The notes: generated by a model not told the origin, from the letters alone. A stretch of 64,000 nt of DNA from an uncultured Hyphomicrobiales bacterium (GCA_903847605.1 CAINED010000033.1:89490-153489); one strand, 5' to 3'. Shown: positions 55,714-64,000, counted from the first letter of the stretch. Program-made: numbers and translations.

Positions 55714-55887
55714 GCATTCCTCCCCACAAGCTGAATCATTGCCCATCCTGCCATGCCGGCAGGCCAAGGGTACAGCGCACCGTTCAAATCGAGTTGAACT
55801 GACGGATTTAACCCTATCCATCTTTTGCAGACGCCCCGGAAACAGCTATCAATAGTCGGGATTGAGAGGAAACATGGGGGAAACACC

Positions 55888-56706
55888 ATGAACAGGGTGA
55901 TGCAATCTGTATCCGGGCTGCTCGTGCTCGGCATTTCCGCAGCAGCCATTGCGCTCGCGACCGCGCAGGACAATACCCCCGGAAAGCCTTTCGAACCAAG
56001 GCAAGGTCAGCCGGGGAAGGATGTCATCTGGGTGCCGACGCCAGAGGCCACCGTGCAGAAAATGCTCGATGTCGCCAAGGCGACGCCCGACGATTACGCC
56101 ATCGATCTCGGCTCCGGCGACGGGCGCATGATCATCGCCGCCGCCAAACGCGGCATTCGCGGCCACGGCGTCGAATACAATCCGGACATGGTGGAATATG
56201 CCCGCAAGAAGGCTGCGGAAGCCGGCGTATCCGACAAGGCGACATTCATCCAGGGCGACATGTACGAGGCCGACATTTCAAAGGCCACTGTGCTGCCGCT
56301 CTTCCTGCTCAGCGAAAATCTCGAAAGACTGGTGCCCAATTTCCTGAAGCTGAAGCCGGGCACGCGCATCGTCATCAACGGCTATCAGATCTACGGATGG
56401 CAGCCGGACCTCACGACGCAAGCCGAAGGCGACTGCGGCTATTGGTGCACAGTACATCTCTACATTGTTCCCGCGCAGATCGGCGGCGCCTGGCGCATCG
56501 GCGAACAGACGCTCACCGTCAAGCAGGAGTATCAGAAGATTTCGGGAACGCTGGGCAATCAGCCGATCGAAAACGGCGTGATCCGCGGCGACGAGGTCAG
56601 CTTCTCCATCGGCAGGACCGAATATAGCGGACGCATCGCCGGAGGCGAGATCAGCGGTCGGACCAAAGGCGCGCGCAGCGATGCATGGAGCGCGCGCAAG
56701 GGATAA
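55888..56706 (+). CDS. exported SAM-dependent methyltransferase
   Basis: A 272-residue protein with a Sec-type signal (MNRVMQSVSGLLVLGISAAAIALATAQ). Then come VPTPEATVQKML, the SAM motif DLGSGDGR near residue 77, and the motif II glutamate in HGVEYNPDMVEYA. The C-terminal third is beta-rich (IGEQTLTVKQEYQ, IRGDEVSFSIG), possibly an appended binding domain. It is the paralogue of the fragment at 1-444. Its function is unknown. A periplasmic SAM methyltransferase is puzzling, so either SAM is supplied there or the protein is retained on the cytoplasmic side. Confidence 0.88.
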   Translation: MNRVMQSVSGLLVLGISAAAIALATAQDNTPGKPFEPRQGQPGKDVIWVPTPEATVQKMLDVAKATPDDYAIDLGSGDGRMIIAAAKRGIRGHGVEYNPDMVEYARKKAAEAGVSDKATFIQGDMYEADISKATVLPLFLLSENLERLVPNFLKLKPGTRIVINGYQIYGWQPDLTTQAEGDCGYWCTVHLYIVPAQIGGAWRIGEQTLTVKQEYQKISGTLGNQPIENGVIRGDEVSFSIGRTEYSGRIAGGEISGRTKGARSDAWSARKG

Positions 56707-56739
56707 TCCGGAGCGCGGCTCATCTCGTTTGGGCGGGCG

Positions 56740-57762
56740 TCAATTCAGTTTTGTCAGCGCCAGCGCCCGTTCAACCACCGAGCGATCAAACGTCGCTATG
56801 CGTTCGACGACTTTCTGCATGGCCTCGCCCGTCACCGGTTCGATGTCTATGCGCAGTTTGTTCGCTTCGGCGACAAAGGCCGGATCTTTCATCGTGGCTT
56901 CGAAGGCGCGCCGCAGGGTGGCGACCCTTTGCGGCGGCACGCCGGGCGGCGCGACGAGCGGCCAGGCCACCGATTGCGGCGCGAAAAGCAGTTCCAGCGC
57001 CTTGCGGTCGTTGTCGTTCTTCGCGAATTCCATGACAAGCGGCACGTCCGGCAGATCGGGCGCTTTTTCCAGCGCCATCTGAACGAGGATGTTGATCTTT
57101 TTCTCGTCGAGCCATGGCTTGGAACGGCTCTTGAGACTGCCCCATGACCAGCCAAAACGCGCCTCGACCTCGCCCTTTTCCATGGCGGACGTCACATCGT
57201 TTCCGCCGGGATAGCCCGTGATGACCTTGATCTTCGTACCGAGGAGATTGTTGACGAGCGTCGGGAAACGCCCGGTATCGTCCGTCGCGCCCGTTGCCCC
57301 TGTCGTGATCTGCCGGGTCAGCAATTCCTGCAGAGACTTCACGCCATGCGTATGCCAGATCACGCCGACTGAAACCTCCTGACTGGTGCTGCCGATGGGA
57401 TTGAAGCGTGCCGGTTCGTATTTCGCCACCTGCGGATTGAACACGGGTTCGATGGGATAGCTGCGCGACAGCATGCCGAGCGCGGTGCCATCCTTCGGCG
57501 ATACGGAATAGAGATGCAGGATGGTCTTGATCCCGCCCGATCCAGGCATGTTCTGCGGCACCATCGCGGGGTTGCCGGGAATGTGCCTGGGCATGTGGCG
57601 CGCGAGGAGACGCCCGGTCGCGTCGTAGGTGCCGCCGGCGGCATAGCCGATGAGGACGGTAATGCTCTTGCCGGCAAAGAATTCCGCTTCGCTTGTCTGC
57701 GCGCGCGCGTTGCTGCACCCGAGGGCGCAGAGCAGGCCAAGCGCAACGTATTTCCTCAACAT
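56740..57762 (-). CDS. tripartite-tricarboxylate-type receptor, 'NMPGSG' subgroup
   Basis: A 340-residue secreted binding protein (signal ending CSNARAQ, with a lipobox-like GCSN that could make it a lipoprotein). It belongs with the proteins at 17148 and 24080: VLIGYAAGGTYDATGRLLARH, PGNPAMVPQNMPGSGG, a GYPGGND segment, and RFGWSWGS in place of the cysteine-containing form. It is the last gene of the ring-cleavage cluster (57-63 kb), from which it is separated by a hairpin. No TctA/TctB genes are present. Confidence 0.87.
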   Translation of the reverse strand: MLRKYVALGLLCALGCSNARAQTSEAEFFAGKSITVLIGYAAGGTYDATGRLLARHMPRHIPGNPAMVPQNMPGSGGIKTILHLYSVSPKDGTALGMLSRSYPIEPVFNPQVAKYEPARFNPIGSTSQEVSVGVIWHTHGVKSLQELLTRQITTGATGATDDTGRFPTLVNNLLGTKIKVITGYPGGNDVTSAMEKGEVEARFGWSWGSLKSRSKPWLDEKKINILVQMALEKAPDLPDVPLVMEFAKNDNDRKALELLFAPQSVAWPLVAPPGVPPQRVATLRRAFEATMKDPAFVAEANKLRIDIEPVTGEAMQKVVERIATFDRSVVERALALTKLN

Positions 57763-57826
57763 TCTACCCCTCCCTGTTGCGCATCGTGCCTGCTCTTCCG
57801 CGGCAGTTGCAGGGCGCTCCGGATTG

Positions 57827-57849
57827 GGCCGGCGCAGCGGACGCCGGCC
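57827..57849 (-). terminator. hairpin after the amidohydrolase gene
   Basis: GGCCGGCG / CGCCGGCC enclose a 7-nt loop, 7 bp beyond the stop of the gene at 57856-58959. The T-run is missing, so it may only attenuate read-through into the receptor gene at 56740. Confidence 0.5.
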
Positions 57850-57855
57850 GTCATG

Positions 57856-58959
57856 TTACATCTTGAGATCGAACAGTTTGATCGCATTATCGCGCGTGAG
57901 CTTGCGCCGCTTCTCTTCGGACAAACCGTTCAGATGATATTCTACCACCTGCCGCGAATGCGGAAAGGTCATGTTGAAATGCGGATAGTCGTTCGACCAC
58001 ATGCAATTGTTCTCGCCCCACCAGGGGAAGAAGCGCGTGCCGACATAGTCCTCGAGGAACGTGCCATAGACATGTTCGTGGAAGATTTCGCTCGGCCTGC
58101 GCTTGATCGGCATCGGCCGCGACTGGCGGAAGCGCTCGAAATAATAATCCCATTGCTGCAGCATGAAGGGCAGCCAGCCGATCTCGCTTTCCGCGAGCAG
58201 CAACCGCAGATCCGGATACCTGTCGAACGCGCCGGAGAAGATGAAATCGAAGAGCGTATTGGCGGAATCGTTGGTCTTCGAATTCGTGGCGTCCTTGAGC
58301 CCCTGTATGCCACCCTTCTGTCCGGTCTTGATATAGGAATGTCCGGTGAGAATGTGGCAGATCACGGGCTGCTTGGCCTCATTGCACGCGGCCCATAGCG
58401 GTTCGTAGTGCTCCGAAGTGAACGGCAGCTTGGGATCGGGCACCTGCCAGATCATCGCGCCCTTCAATCCCATGTCGAGCCCGCGATGCATCTCCTTGAT
58501 GCCCGCCTTGATGTCGTAGCAGGAAACGAGCGGCGAGGCATAAAGACGCTTGGGATCGGCCTGACAGAAATCATGCACCCAGTCGTTGTAGAGCTTGAAG
58601 GATTCCTGTTGCGTCTCGACATCTTCAACCGCAAACAGCGCCATGCCGTAATTCGGAAACAGGATTTCCGCCGCGACGCCATCCGTATCCTGATCGCGCA
58701 GGCGAAGGTGCGGATCGGTCGCGCCAGGCGGCGAATTGCGGAACGGCACTTTCGGCAATTGTTCCTGCAGGCGCGGCGTCAACTCTGTCCACAATTCCTC
58801 GGGTTCCATCACATGCGCATCGGTCGAGATCATCTTGGGCATGGCCTTCGCCTCGGCCTCGCTGATCTCCACACCGACAACCTTGCGGCGCGGGAACGTG
58901 CGCGCCTGCTCTTCCGACATGCCCGCGAATTTCGATGCATCCACTGCCAGTTCAGGCAT
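57856..58959 (-). CDS. amidohydrolase family protein (ACMSD-like, amidohydrolase_2)
   Basis: A 367-residue TIM-barrel metal hydrolase with DAHVMEPEELW (first metal ligands) near residue 47, CHILTG and ESEIGWLPFMLQQWD in the middle, and SNDYPHFNMTFPHS near 315 supplying the late aspartate. This pattern is that of the ACMSD / gamma-resorcylate-decarboxylase branch of amidohydrolases, which decarboxylate or hydrolyse aromatic-pathway intermediates. It belongs to the operon with cupins, FAH-type hydrolase and flavin hydroxylase. The reaction is inferred to be a decarboxylation or hydrolysis late in the pathway. Confidence 0.9.
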   Translation of the reverse strand: MPELAVDASKFAGMSEEQARTFPRRKVVGVEISEAEAKAMPKMISTDAHVMEPEELWTELTPRLQEQLPKVPFRNSPPGATDPHLRLRDQDTDGVAAEILFPNYGMALFAVEDVETQQESFKLYNDWVHDFCQADPKRLYASPLVSCYDIKAGIKEMHRGLDMGLKGAMIWQVPDPKLPFTSEHYEPLWAACNEAKQPVICHILTGHSYIKTGQKGGIQGLKDATNSKTNDSANTLFDFIFSGAFDRYPDLRLLLAESEIGWLPFMLQQWDYYFERFRQSRPMPIKRRPSEIFHEHVYGTFLEDYVGTRFFPWWGENNCMWSNDYPHFNMTFPHSRQVVEYHLNGLSEEKRRKLTRDNAIKLFDLKM

Positions 58960-59025
58960 GATCTTCTCCGTTTTTCTTGTTTCTGATTGACGGACATTCG
59001 CCGCGTTATCGGGTCGTTGAAAGTC

Positions 59026-59556
59026 TCAGTCGGGCGAAAACAACTTCCCCCTGGCGTAAATCCGCTTCTTCGAGGTTTCGCCGTTCTTCGGGTCGTTGCC
59101 GACCTTGGTCGAACCATCGCCAAACCTGGTTTGCTGCACCACGTCCTTCGGCGTGCCGAACGGGGTCAGGTTTTCGAGACCCTTCACGTTGCGCACGCCG
59201 CCGCCGATGCGCAGCAAAACGAGATTCTCCGCTTCGTCCGCCTCGAATTTGTATTTCACGTCGCGCGGGATCATCACACCCTCATGCACGCGCACGATCC
59301 TGCTCGAGCCGTCGCCGAAGGTGAACGTCGCCTTGCCCTGCATCACGATGAAGGCGTGATCCTCGCCGCCATGCGAATGCAGCGCATTCTCGCCGCCGCT
59401 GGCATAGACCTTGACCGCTGCCCACAGATTCTCTGCGGTGGCCAGCGGATCGTAGGTCGTCCCCTGTTCGAGCAGCGGCAGATTGCGCATTGAAAAAACA
59501 ACGGCTTCGTCCACTGCCGGAGCAGGGCGGCGCACGACGATATTGGCGTCGTCCAT
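59026..59556 (-). CDS. small cupin-domain protein
   Basis: A 176-residue single-cupin protein. The metal-binding first motif ALHSHGGEDHAFIVMQG lies near residues 59-75, and the second motif is weaker (VMIPRDVKYKF, with no histidine where one is expected). The C-terminus is a charged tail (NDPKNGETSKKR). I chose the ATG at 59556 because GGAGGAAGCC is just upstream. It lies between the amidohydrolase and FAH genes. It may act as an isomerase, dioxygenase accessory or binding protein; its function is unassigned. Confidence 0.85.
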   Translation of the reverse strand: MDDANIVVRRPAPAVDEAVVFSMRNLPLLEQGTTYDPLATAENLWAAVKVYASGGENALHSHGGEDHAFIVMQGKATFTFGDGSSRIVRVHEGVMIPRDVKYKFEADEAENLVLLRIGGGVRNVKGLENLTPFGTPKDVVQQTRFGDGSTKVGNDPKNGETSKKRIYARGKLFSPD

Positions 59557-59623
59557 GAGGCTTCCTCCATTTCCCGATTTACGCGGGATTGTGGGTCCGG
59601 CCCCAAAGCGTGTCAAGCAAGCG

Positions 59624-60502
59624 CTAGTTCTTGTAGGCCCTCACATCCACCCGCATTTCGCCGAGACCGTCGCCGCCCGCGAGCATTACATCGCCGGGTT
59701 TCACCGGACCCACGCCCTCCGGCGTGCCGGTCATCAGGATATCGCCGGGATAAAGTTCATAGCCGCTCGAACACAGTTCGATGAGTTCGGGGATGCCGAC
59801 CGTCAGCTTCGACGTGGACGTGCGCTGGCGATGTTCGCCATTGACCGTGATCCAGATGTTCAAATTCTCCGGGTCTTTCACGGCGTCGGCAGTGACCATC
59901 CACGGTCCGAAGACGGTGTAGCTGTCGATTGATTTGCGCCAGCTGCGATCCTCCGGTCCGCGCACGGTCATGTCGAGACCGATGAACCAGCCCGCGACAT
60001 GATCGAGCGCTTTGGCGCGCGGAATATCGCGCCCGCCCTTGCCGATGACGCAGCACAGTTCAACCTCATGGTCGTTGCGCCGATCGGGAAACTTGAGCGC
60101 CACGCCATCGGCGGGTCCTACGGCAGAAGAGTTCGCTTTCAGGAATATGCCGAGCTTGTCCACGGGGCGGTCCATTTTCGCGATTTCCGCGTGCACCCCG
60201 TGCGAAATGCCGGCATGCGTCGCCTCCGCTGCATGCGCCGCATAATTCGCGGGCGCGGCCATGATCTTCGTCGGCGCCGTGAAGAGATTGCCGAGTTTTA
60301 CAGCTGCAAGATCGTAAGCCGTTGCGGACGGACGCAATTCGCTCATGGCGCGCTTCACTGCATCGAAATGAATGAACAGCGGATCGCCTTTGGGCGCGGG
60401 CCAAACCGATTGCGGTATGGCGCGCAACGCGCCCGTCACGTCGTAGACCTTGTCGCCTTCGACAATACCGAGGCGATCTTCGTTGAAACGGCAGATGTTC
60501 AT
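59624..60502 (-). CDS. fumarylacetoacetate hydrolase family protein
   Basis: A 292-residue FAH-fold protein. The metal-binding block DHEVELCCVIG lies near residue 147 with GLDMTVRG following, and the C-terminal GDILMTGTPEGVGPVKPGD loop is typical. The family hydrolyses or isomerises acylpyruvates, including maleylpyruvate and fumarylpyruvate from gentisate cleavage. It lies 15 bp after the gentisate-dioxygenase-like gene, so it probably processes that enzyme's ring-opened product. Confidence 0.93.
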   Translation of the reverse strand: MNICRFNEDRLGIVEGDKVYDVTGALRAIPQSVWPAPKGDPLFIHFDAVKRAMSELRPSATAYDLAAVKLGNLFTAPTKIMAAPANYAAHAAEATHAGISHGVHAEIAKMDRPVDKLGIFLKANSSAVGPADGVALKFPDRRNDHEVELCCVIGKGGRDIPRAKALDHVAGWFIGLDMTVRGPEDRSWRKSIDSYTVFGPWMVTADAVKDPENLNIWITVNGEHRQRTSTSKLTVGIPELIELCSSGYELYPGDILMTGTPEGVGPVKPGDVMLAGGDGLGEMRVDVRAYKN

Positions 60503-60517
60503 GGAGCCACGTTCCTT

Positions 60518-61570
60518 TCAGGCGAGTTCTTCGTAGAATCCGAGTTTGGTCTGTGTCGGCAGATCGTCGACCTGGATGATGAAACAGGGCGACGAAGACG
60601 TGTTTTGCAGCGTGATGGCGCTGTAGGTCGGCGCGGCGACCGTATCGTTCTTGCCGCAGCCATATGCAGCTTCGTTCACACGAATATCGGCATTGCCTTC
60701 CATGATCTGGAAGACGCGATTGATAGAGGCGCGCTTCAGCGCGACGCTTTCGCCGGGCCGCAACATACGCGCGGAAAAGTCCAGCGTCTTCATGATGCTT
60801 TCGCCGGTCTCGGGATTGCAGTAGCGCATGTGCACGCTTTCGTCGCGGCTCGCGACCTCCGAACTCGCGATCAGCGCTTGCTTCACACGCTGCCAGCGGA
60901 AACGCCGCATCGGATAATCCGGCCCACGCGCGCCCGGCGCGCGATAGGGCACGAGGCCCGGACAGGAATACCAAGTGTCGCCGGCGTCCGGCTGTTCGTT
61001 GTAACCGTCGGCCATCTTGCCTGGAACGACGTAAGATATATCCATGGGAACGGCGAGCGGATGGTCGAGCACATCCATCCACACGACTGGGCCTTTACCC
61101 TCATGGCCGTGATCGTGCCAGTGCAGCGGCGGCGTCAGCACCACATCGCCTTCTTCCATATGCAGCTTCTCGCCATCGACGGTCGTATAGGCGCCTTCGC
61201 CCTCGATGATGATGCGCGCGGCAGCGGGAATGTGCTTGTGATTCGGCGCGCGCTCGCCGGGCATGATAAGTTGCAGGCCGAAGAAGATCGACGGCAGCGT
61301 GGAAAGCCGCGCACGGTCGAGGCCCGGATTGACATAGCCGAGCACGCGGCGCTCGGCCTTTTCCATCGGCACGAGTTCGGCCGCGCGCATGAGATAGGGG
61401 CGCAGCTTCGCATAGGACCATTGCGCCGGTTGCGCCACCGGCGCTGCGGCGCCGACCGGCATAAGGGCGCGCAGAAGAGTCCAGGCCGGCAACAAATTCT
61501 GTGCATCAAGGCCGGAGCGATAGTCGAGCGGCAATTCGTCCGCACGCTGCAGGGTCGCGACTTCTGCCAT
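60518..61570 (-). CDS. gentisate 1,2-dioxygenase-like bicupin
   Basis: A 350-residue two-cupin dioxygenase. The iron site in the first cupin is HKHIPAAARIIIEGEG with PPLHWHDHGHEG near residues 105-145. The second cupin (about 250-340, MLRPGESVALKRASINRVFQIMEG) lacks clear metal ligands, as in gentisate and salicylate dioxygenases. The family cleaves gentisate, salicylate or 1-hydroxy-2-naphthoate. It is followed by an FAH-type hydrolase and preceded by a flavin hydroxylase, which fits a hydroxylate-cleave-hydrolyse route. Start after GGAGGAACGCC. Confidence 0.92.
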   Translation of the reverse strand: MAEVATLQRADELPLDYRSGLDAQNLLPAWTLLRALMPVGAAAPVAQPAQWSYAKLRPYLMRAAELVPMEKAERRVLGYVNPGLDRARLSTLPSIFFGLQLIMPGERAPNHKHIPAAARIIIEGEGAYTTVDGEKLHMEEGDVVLTPPLHWHDHGHEGKGPVVWMDVLDHPLAVPMDISYVVPGKMADGYNEQPDAGDTWYSCPGLVPYRAPGARGPDYPMRRFRWQRVKQALIASSEVASRDESVHMRYCNPETGESIMKTLDFSARMLRPGESVALKRASINRVFQIMEGNADIRVNEAAYGCGKNDTVAAPTYSAITLQNTSSSPCFIIQVDDLPTQTKLGFYEELA

Positions 61571-61649
61571 GGCGTTCCTCCTCGCGCGGCTTTTCCGCGC
61601 TTGCAGCTTCAGATTGTCAGAGCGAGCGTTTCAATTCAACCACGCAAGA

Positions 61650-63311
61650 TCAGACACCGAGAACCCGGTCGAAGAGTTGCTTCATGTCGTTTCCGTCCGG
61701 CAATGCGCCCCGCCAAGCGACGACCTGATCGGGCCGGATCAGCGCATAGGGCTGTTCGTAGAAATCGGCCGCGACAGGCTCTCCCGATAGATCGAGGCAT
61801 TTGAGTTCGACCTCACGCCTCCCGGCCTCTTCGGCAAAGGCGCCAACGTCGCCGTCGCCCGATTTGAAATAAAGGAGCGTCCATTCAAATCCGAACTTGT
61901 CGAACAACGACTCCCCATCCGTGCACCACACATGCGGCGCGCGGCCTCCGGGCTTGGCGCTCGGCACATAGACCGTGGGGATATCGGGCGGGCGCGGCGA
62001 ACCATCATCGATAATGACGGGCGAGTCGTTGTACCGCGCGCCGAGCGTGAAGCCCGGAATCGTGAATTCGTTCTTGCCGTGATTGGCGAGGTAAGCGCCC
62101 GCGCGCTTGCGCGCCGCTTCGCCTGCAAGGCCGGGATCCTCGATGCCAGGCGAAGGAACGTAAAGGCCCACAGAGTCGGCGAACCCTGCGGCATTGCGCG
62201 TATTGCGCACGGCGACCGGCTGCCGTTCGGCCTCGTAGCTGTCGAGCAGCTTTGCCCCGCCGTGCCCCTTTACGGCCGCGGCGAATTTCCAGCCTATATT
62301 CACGGCGTCCTCGATGGCCGTGTTGTAGCCCATGCCGCCGGTCGGGGTGAAAAGATGCACGGCGTCGCCGCCAAGGAAGACGCGGCCCCTTCGGAACGTA
62401 TCAGCGGCGAGCGCGCGTCCGGCAAGCCATGCCGCAAAGCCTGTGACTTCGTGAGGGATATCGCAACCCATCGCCTGCAGGAAAAGCCGGCCGCAATCCT
62501 CATTGGTCATTTTCGCGACGTCTTCGCCGGGCCGCAACTGCGTTTGCAAAACGAACTTGCCCTTGCCGTCGATGGAAGCAAGCAAAGCGCGACGCCGACG
62601 ATTGAAGGTCCAGTACATCCAGGCGCGGTCGCCCACGAGCTTTTCGTAGAACGCCGGCGCGTCGATATAGATCGACAGCATCTGTCCGCCCATGAAGTCG
62701 CGCTCTGCGGGATCGCCACCCCCGTAATGAATTCCGAGTTGCTTGCGCACAACGCTGGAGCCGCCATCGGCGCCAAAGAGATATTTGGACGTGACGCTCT
62801 GCTTGTCGCCGCTTTGCGTGTGTTCAAGATGTGTGACGACACAGCCGCCCCTGTCCTCGAAGCCTGTCGCACGCCAGTTGAACGTAATCTCAATTCCCGG
62901 CAGCGCGCGCGCTTTTTCGAAGAGGACGTTCTCGACATGGCTCTGCGGGACACGATGCGGCAATTCCGCTGCGTTCCAGACCGGCTCCAGTTCGCGCACG
63001 ATGCGATCGGCATCACCCGAAGGCGGCATGCGATGGCGTCCGATCTCATAGCCCGAATAGGTCGTGAAATAGGCGACGTCGGTCGGATGGTCCGGCGGCA
63101 GCCCGAGCTGGCGGATCTCGTGTGCGAAACCGAGGCGGCGATAATGCTCCATCGAGCGCGCCTGTGTCGCATTGGCCTGCGGGGCCGTTGCGACGCCGCT
63201 GTCCTGATCGACGATCCGCGCGCGAATGCCGCGCTGCCCCAATTCGTTCGCCAACATGAGGCCGCACGGGCCTGCGCCAACGATCAGAATGTCGACTTCT
63301 TGCGACGCCAT
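61650..63311 (-). CDS. FAD-dependent aromatic monooxygenase (MhpA/phenol-hydroxylase type)
   Basis: A 553-residue class A flavin hydroxylase with GAGPCGLMLANELGQRG near residue 10, LFGADGGSSVVRKQLG near 165, GRVFLGGDAVHLFTPTGGMGYN near 310 and a C-terminal thioredoxin-fold extension (VAAD, YALIRPDQ, AWRG). This length and layout are those of 3-(3-hydroxyphenyl)propionate or phenol 2-monooxygenase-like enzymes. The ATG at 63311 follows GGAGGAACCGCG. It is the first gene of the cluster and likely introduces the second hydroxyl group needed by the dioxygenase at 60518. Confidence 0.92.
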   Translation of the reverse strand: MASQEVDILIVGAGPCGLMLANELGQRGIRARIVDQDSGVATAPQANATQARSMEHYRRLGFAHEIRQLGLPPDHPTDVAYFTTYSGYEIGRHRMPPSGDADRIVRELEPVWNAAELPHRVPQSHVENVLFEKARALPGIEITFNWRATGFEDRGGCVVTHLEHTQSGDKQSVTSKYLFGADGGSSVVRKQLGIHYGGGDPAERDFMGGQMLSIYIDAPAFYEKLVGDRAWMYWTFNRRRRALLASIDGKGKFVLQTQLRPGEDVAKMTNEDCGRLFLQAMGCDIPHEVTGFAAWLAGRALAADTFRRGRVFLGGDAVHLFTPTGGMGYNTAIEDAVNIGWKFAAAVKGHGGAKLLDSYEAERQPVAVRNTRNAAGFADSVGLYVPSPGIEDPGLAGEAARKRAGAYLANHGKNEFTIPGFTLGARYNDSPVIIDDGSPRPPDIPTVYVPSAKPGGRAPHVWCTDGESLFDKFGFEWTLLYFKSGDGDVGAFAEEAGRREVELKCLDLSGEPVAADFYEQPYALIRPDQVVAWRGALPDGNDMKQLFDRVLGV

Positions 63312-63388
63312 CGCGGTTCCTCCATGCGGAGAAGCCTTACGGCACGGCCAGGGAATTGGCCAGAACCCGCGGCGACTTGCCTCGCGGA

Positions 63389-63880
63389 CTACGCCGCCTG
63401 CCGGTTCACCTCGACTGCGGACATCGGTACGCTCACGCGATATTCGAAGCCCAAGGGATCGAAAGTCGCAAGCGGGCGCTGGCCGCGTTTGCCCGGCAAT
63501 GCGGAAACGATGAGGCGCGTGCCGAAACCCTTCGTCGCCGGGGGCGTCGGCGAGGGGCCACCGCGCTCGATCCACTCGATGTCCAGCAGTCTTTCGCCTT
63601 CGTCGTCGGCGATTTCACGAAGCGACACGTTCACTCGTCCAGCAGGAACGGAGAGCGATCCATATTTGGCGGCATTGGTGGCGAGCTCATGAATGACAAG
63701 GGCGAACATCTGCGCGAAGCTGGCATTCGCCATAACATGATCACCGGAGATTTTTATGCGGTCATCCTGTCCCTCGAACTGGGTCTTGATCATCTCGAGA
63801 AGGTCTGCGCCCTGCTCGTTCGATCTTGTGACGATGTCCTGCGCGCGGGAAAGCGCATGCAGTCGTGAAATGAGAACTTG
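63389..63880 (-). pseudogene. C-terminal remnant of an HWE-family sensor histidine kinase
   Basis: The frame encodes the ATPase half of an HWE histidine kinase: RLHALSRAQDIVTRSNEQGADL, HELATNAAKYGSLS (N box), DIEWIERGGP, PATKGFGTRLI (G box). The sensor domains and the phospho-accepting histidine box are missing. The open frame extends to 63919, but its first residues (MEIPGQFSVEI) come from the IS21-type end. The kinase has therefore been cut by the insertion and cannot autophosphorylate. The family acts in stress and light responses of Hyphomicrobiales; the original signal is lost. Confidence 0.85.
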
Positions 63881-64000
63881 TCTGTTGATTTCCACTGAGA
63901 ACTGACCCGGGATTTCCACGGAGAAGTGACCCGGCTTGATGATGAGATTAGGTCAGGTCGTCGTCAAGTTTCGGTGCTTCTCCCTGGCTGGCTTTGCGGG
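63881..64000 (-). mobile_element. end of an IS21-family insertion sequence
   Basis: The segment starts TGTTGATTTCCACTGAGAAC and shows two direct copies of the TTTCCAC(T/G)GAGAA(C/G)TGACCCGG unit, at 63887-63908 and 63912-63934, as expected for IS21 multiple terminal repeats. The 3' end of an istB gene follows on the minus strand. The rest of the element lies outside the window. Confidence 0.82.
63948..64000 (-). CDS. istB: IstB-type transposition helper, C-terminal fragment
   Basis: The minus-strand frame ends at TAA (63948-63950) with ASQGEAPKLDDDLT, the ending I recall for IstB ATPases of IS21-family elements. Only 16-17 codons lie in the window. IstB is the AAA+ helper for the IstA transposase. 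The adjacent terminal repeats support the call. Confidence 0.75.
   Translation of the reverse strand, partial: RKASQGEAPKLDDDLT

Noticed and set aside
59999..63692. Two ~600-codon plus-strand frames (59999-61804, 61932-63692)
   Set aside because: Both are antisense to well-supported FAH, cupin and monooxygenase genes.

Overview
The window looks like chromosomal DNA of a GC-rich alphaproteobacterium of the Hyphomicrobiales (Bradyrhizobium / Rhodopseudomonas / Pseudolabrys / Beijerinckiaceae type). This is inferred from the protein families, the abundance of periplasmic 'Bug' (TctC-like) receptors, a CYP199-like P450, and short interspersed palindromic repeats of a kind common in that order. 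The exact genus cannot be fixed by reading alone.

Left end (1-6.9 kb): a Tat-exported methyltransferase fragment, uvrB, a GIY-YIG protein, a divergent pair made of a zinc-ribbon protein and a clear DpnI-type restriction endonuclease, an HTH protein, and tRNA-Gln and tRNA-Pro genes. At least nine copies of one palindromic repeat lie here; two pairs are translated in frame inside uvrB and the HTH gene.

6.9-18.2 kb: an SDR / CYP199-like P450 / Bug receptor / UbiD decarboxylase operon, a TauE exporter, a copper pair (DUF2946 protein and a YcnI-PCuAC fusion), a metallo-beta-lactamase-fold hydrolase, and a thiamine-diphosphate enzyme with its Bug-like receptor. 18.3-21.8 kb holds an rtcA remnant, an AT-rich DUF1629 (immunity-like) orphan and two peptidoglycan genes.

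22-31.3 kb: one long minus-strand cluster with SDR, flavin hydroxylase, receptor, FAD oxidoreductase, class V aminotransferase and a complete two-permease NitT/TauT-type importer. A carboxylesterase is divergent from it.

33-40.5 kb: a compact, translationally coupled plus-strand operon for CoA-dependent aerobic degradation of 2-aminobenzoate (or a close analogue). It encodes a fused flavin monooxygenase/old-yellow-enzyme reductase, SDR, MarR regulator, enoyl-CoA hydratase, acyl-CoA dehydrogenase, RidA-like protein and CoA ligase. A likely MarR operator overlaps its promoter. An amidohydrolase converges on it.

42-57.8 kb: Bug and TAXI receptors, a Rieske oxygenase downstream of a full Liv-type ABC importer, a second thiamine-diphosphate enzyme, an atypical SDR and a second exported methyltransferase. 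56.7-63.3 kb is a minus-strand ring-cleavage operon: flavin hydroxylase, gentisate-dioxygenase-like cupin, fumarylacetoacetase-family hydrolase, small cupin, amidohydrolase and receptor. The right end is an HWE histidine kinase cut by an IS21-family element that continues past the window.

Overall this is a catabolic stretch. Each aromatic-acid module carries its own periplasmic receptor, mostly without the matching membrane subunits, and a few AT-rich defence-related genes are interspersed.
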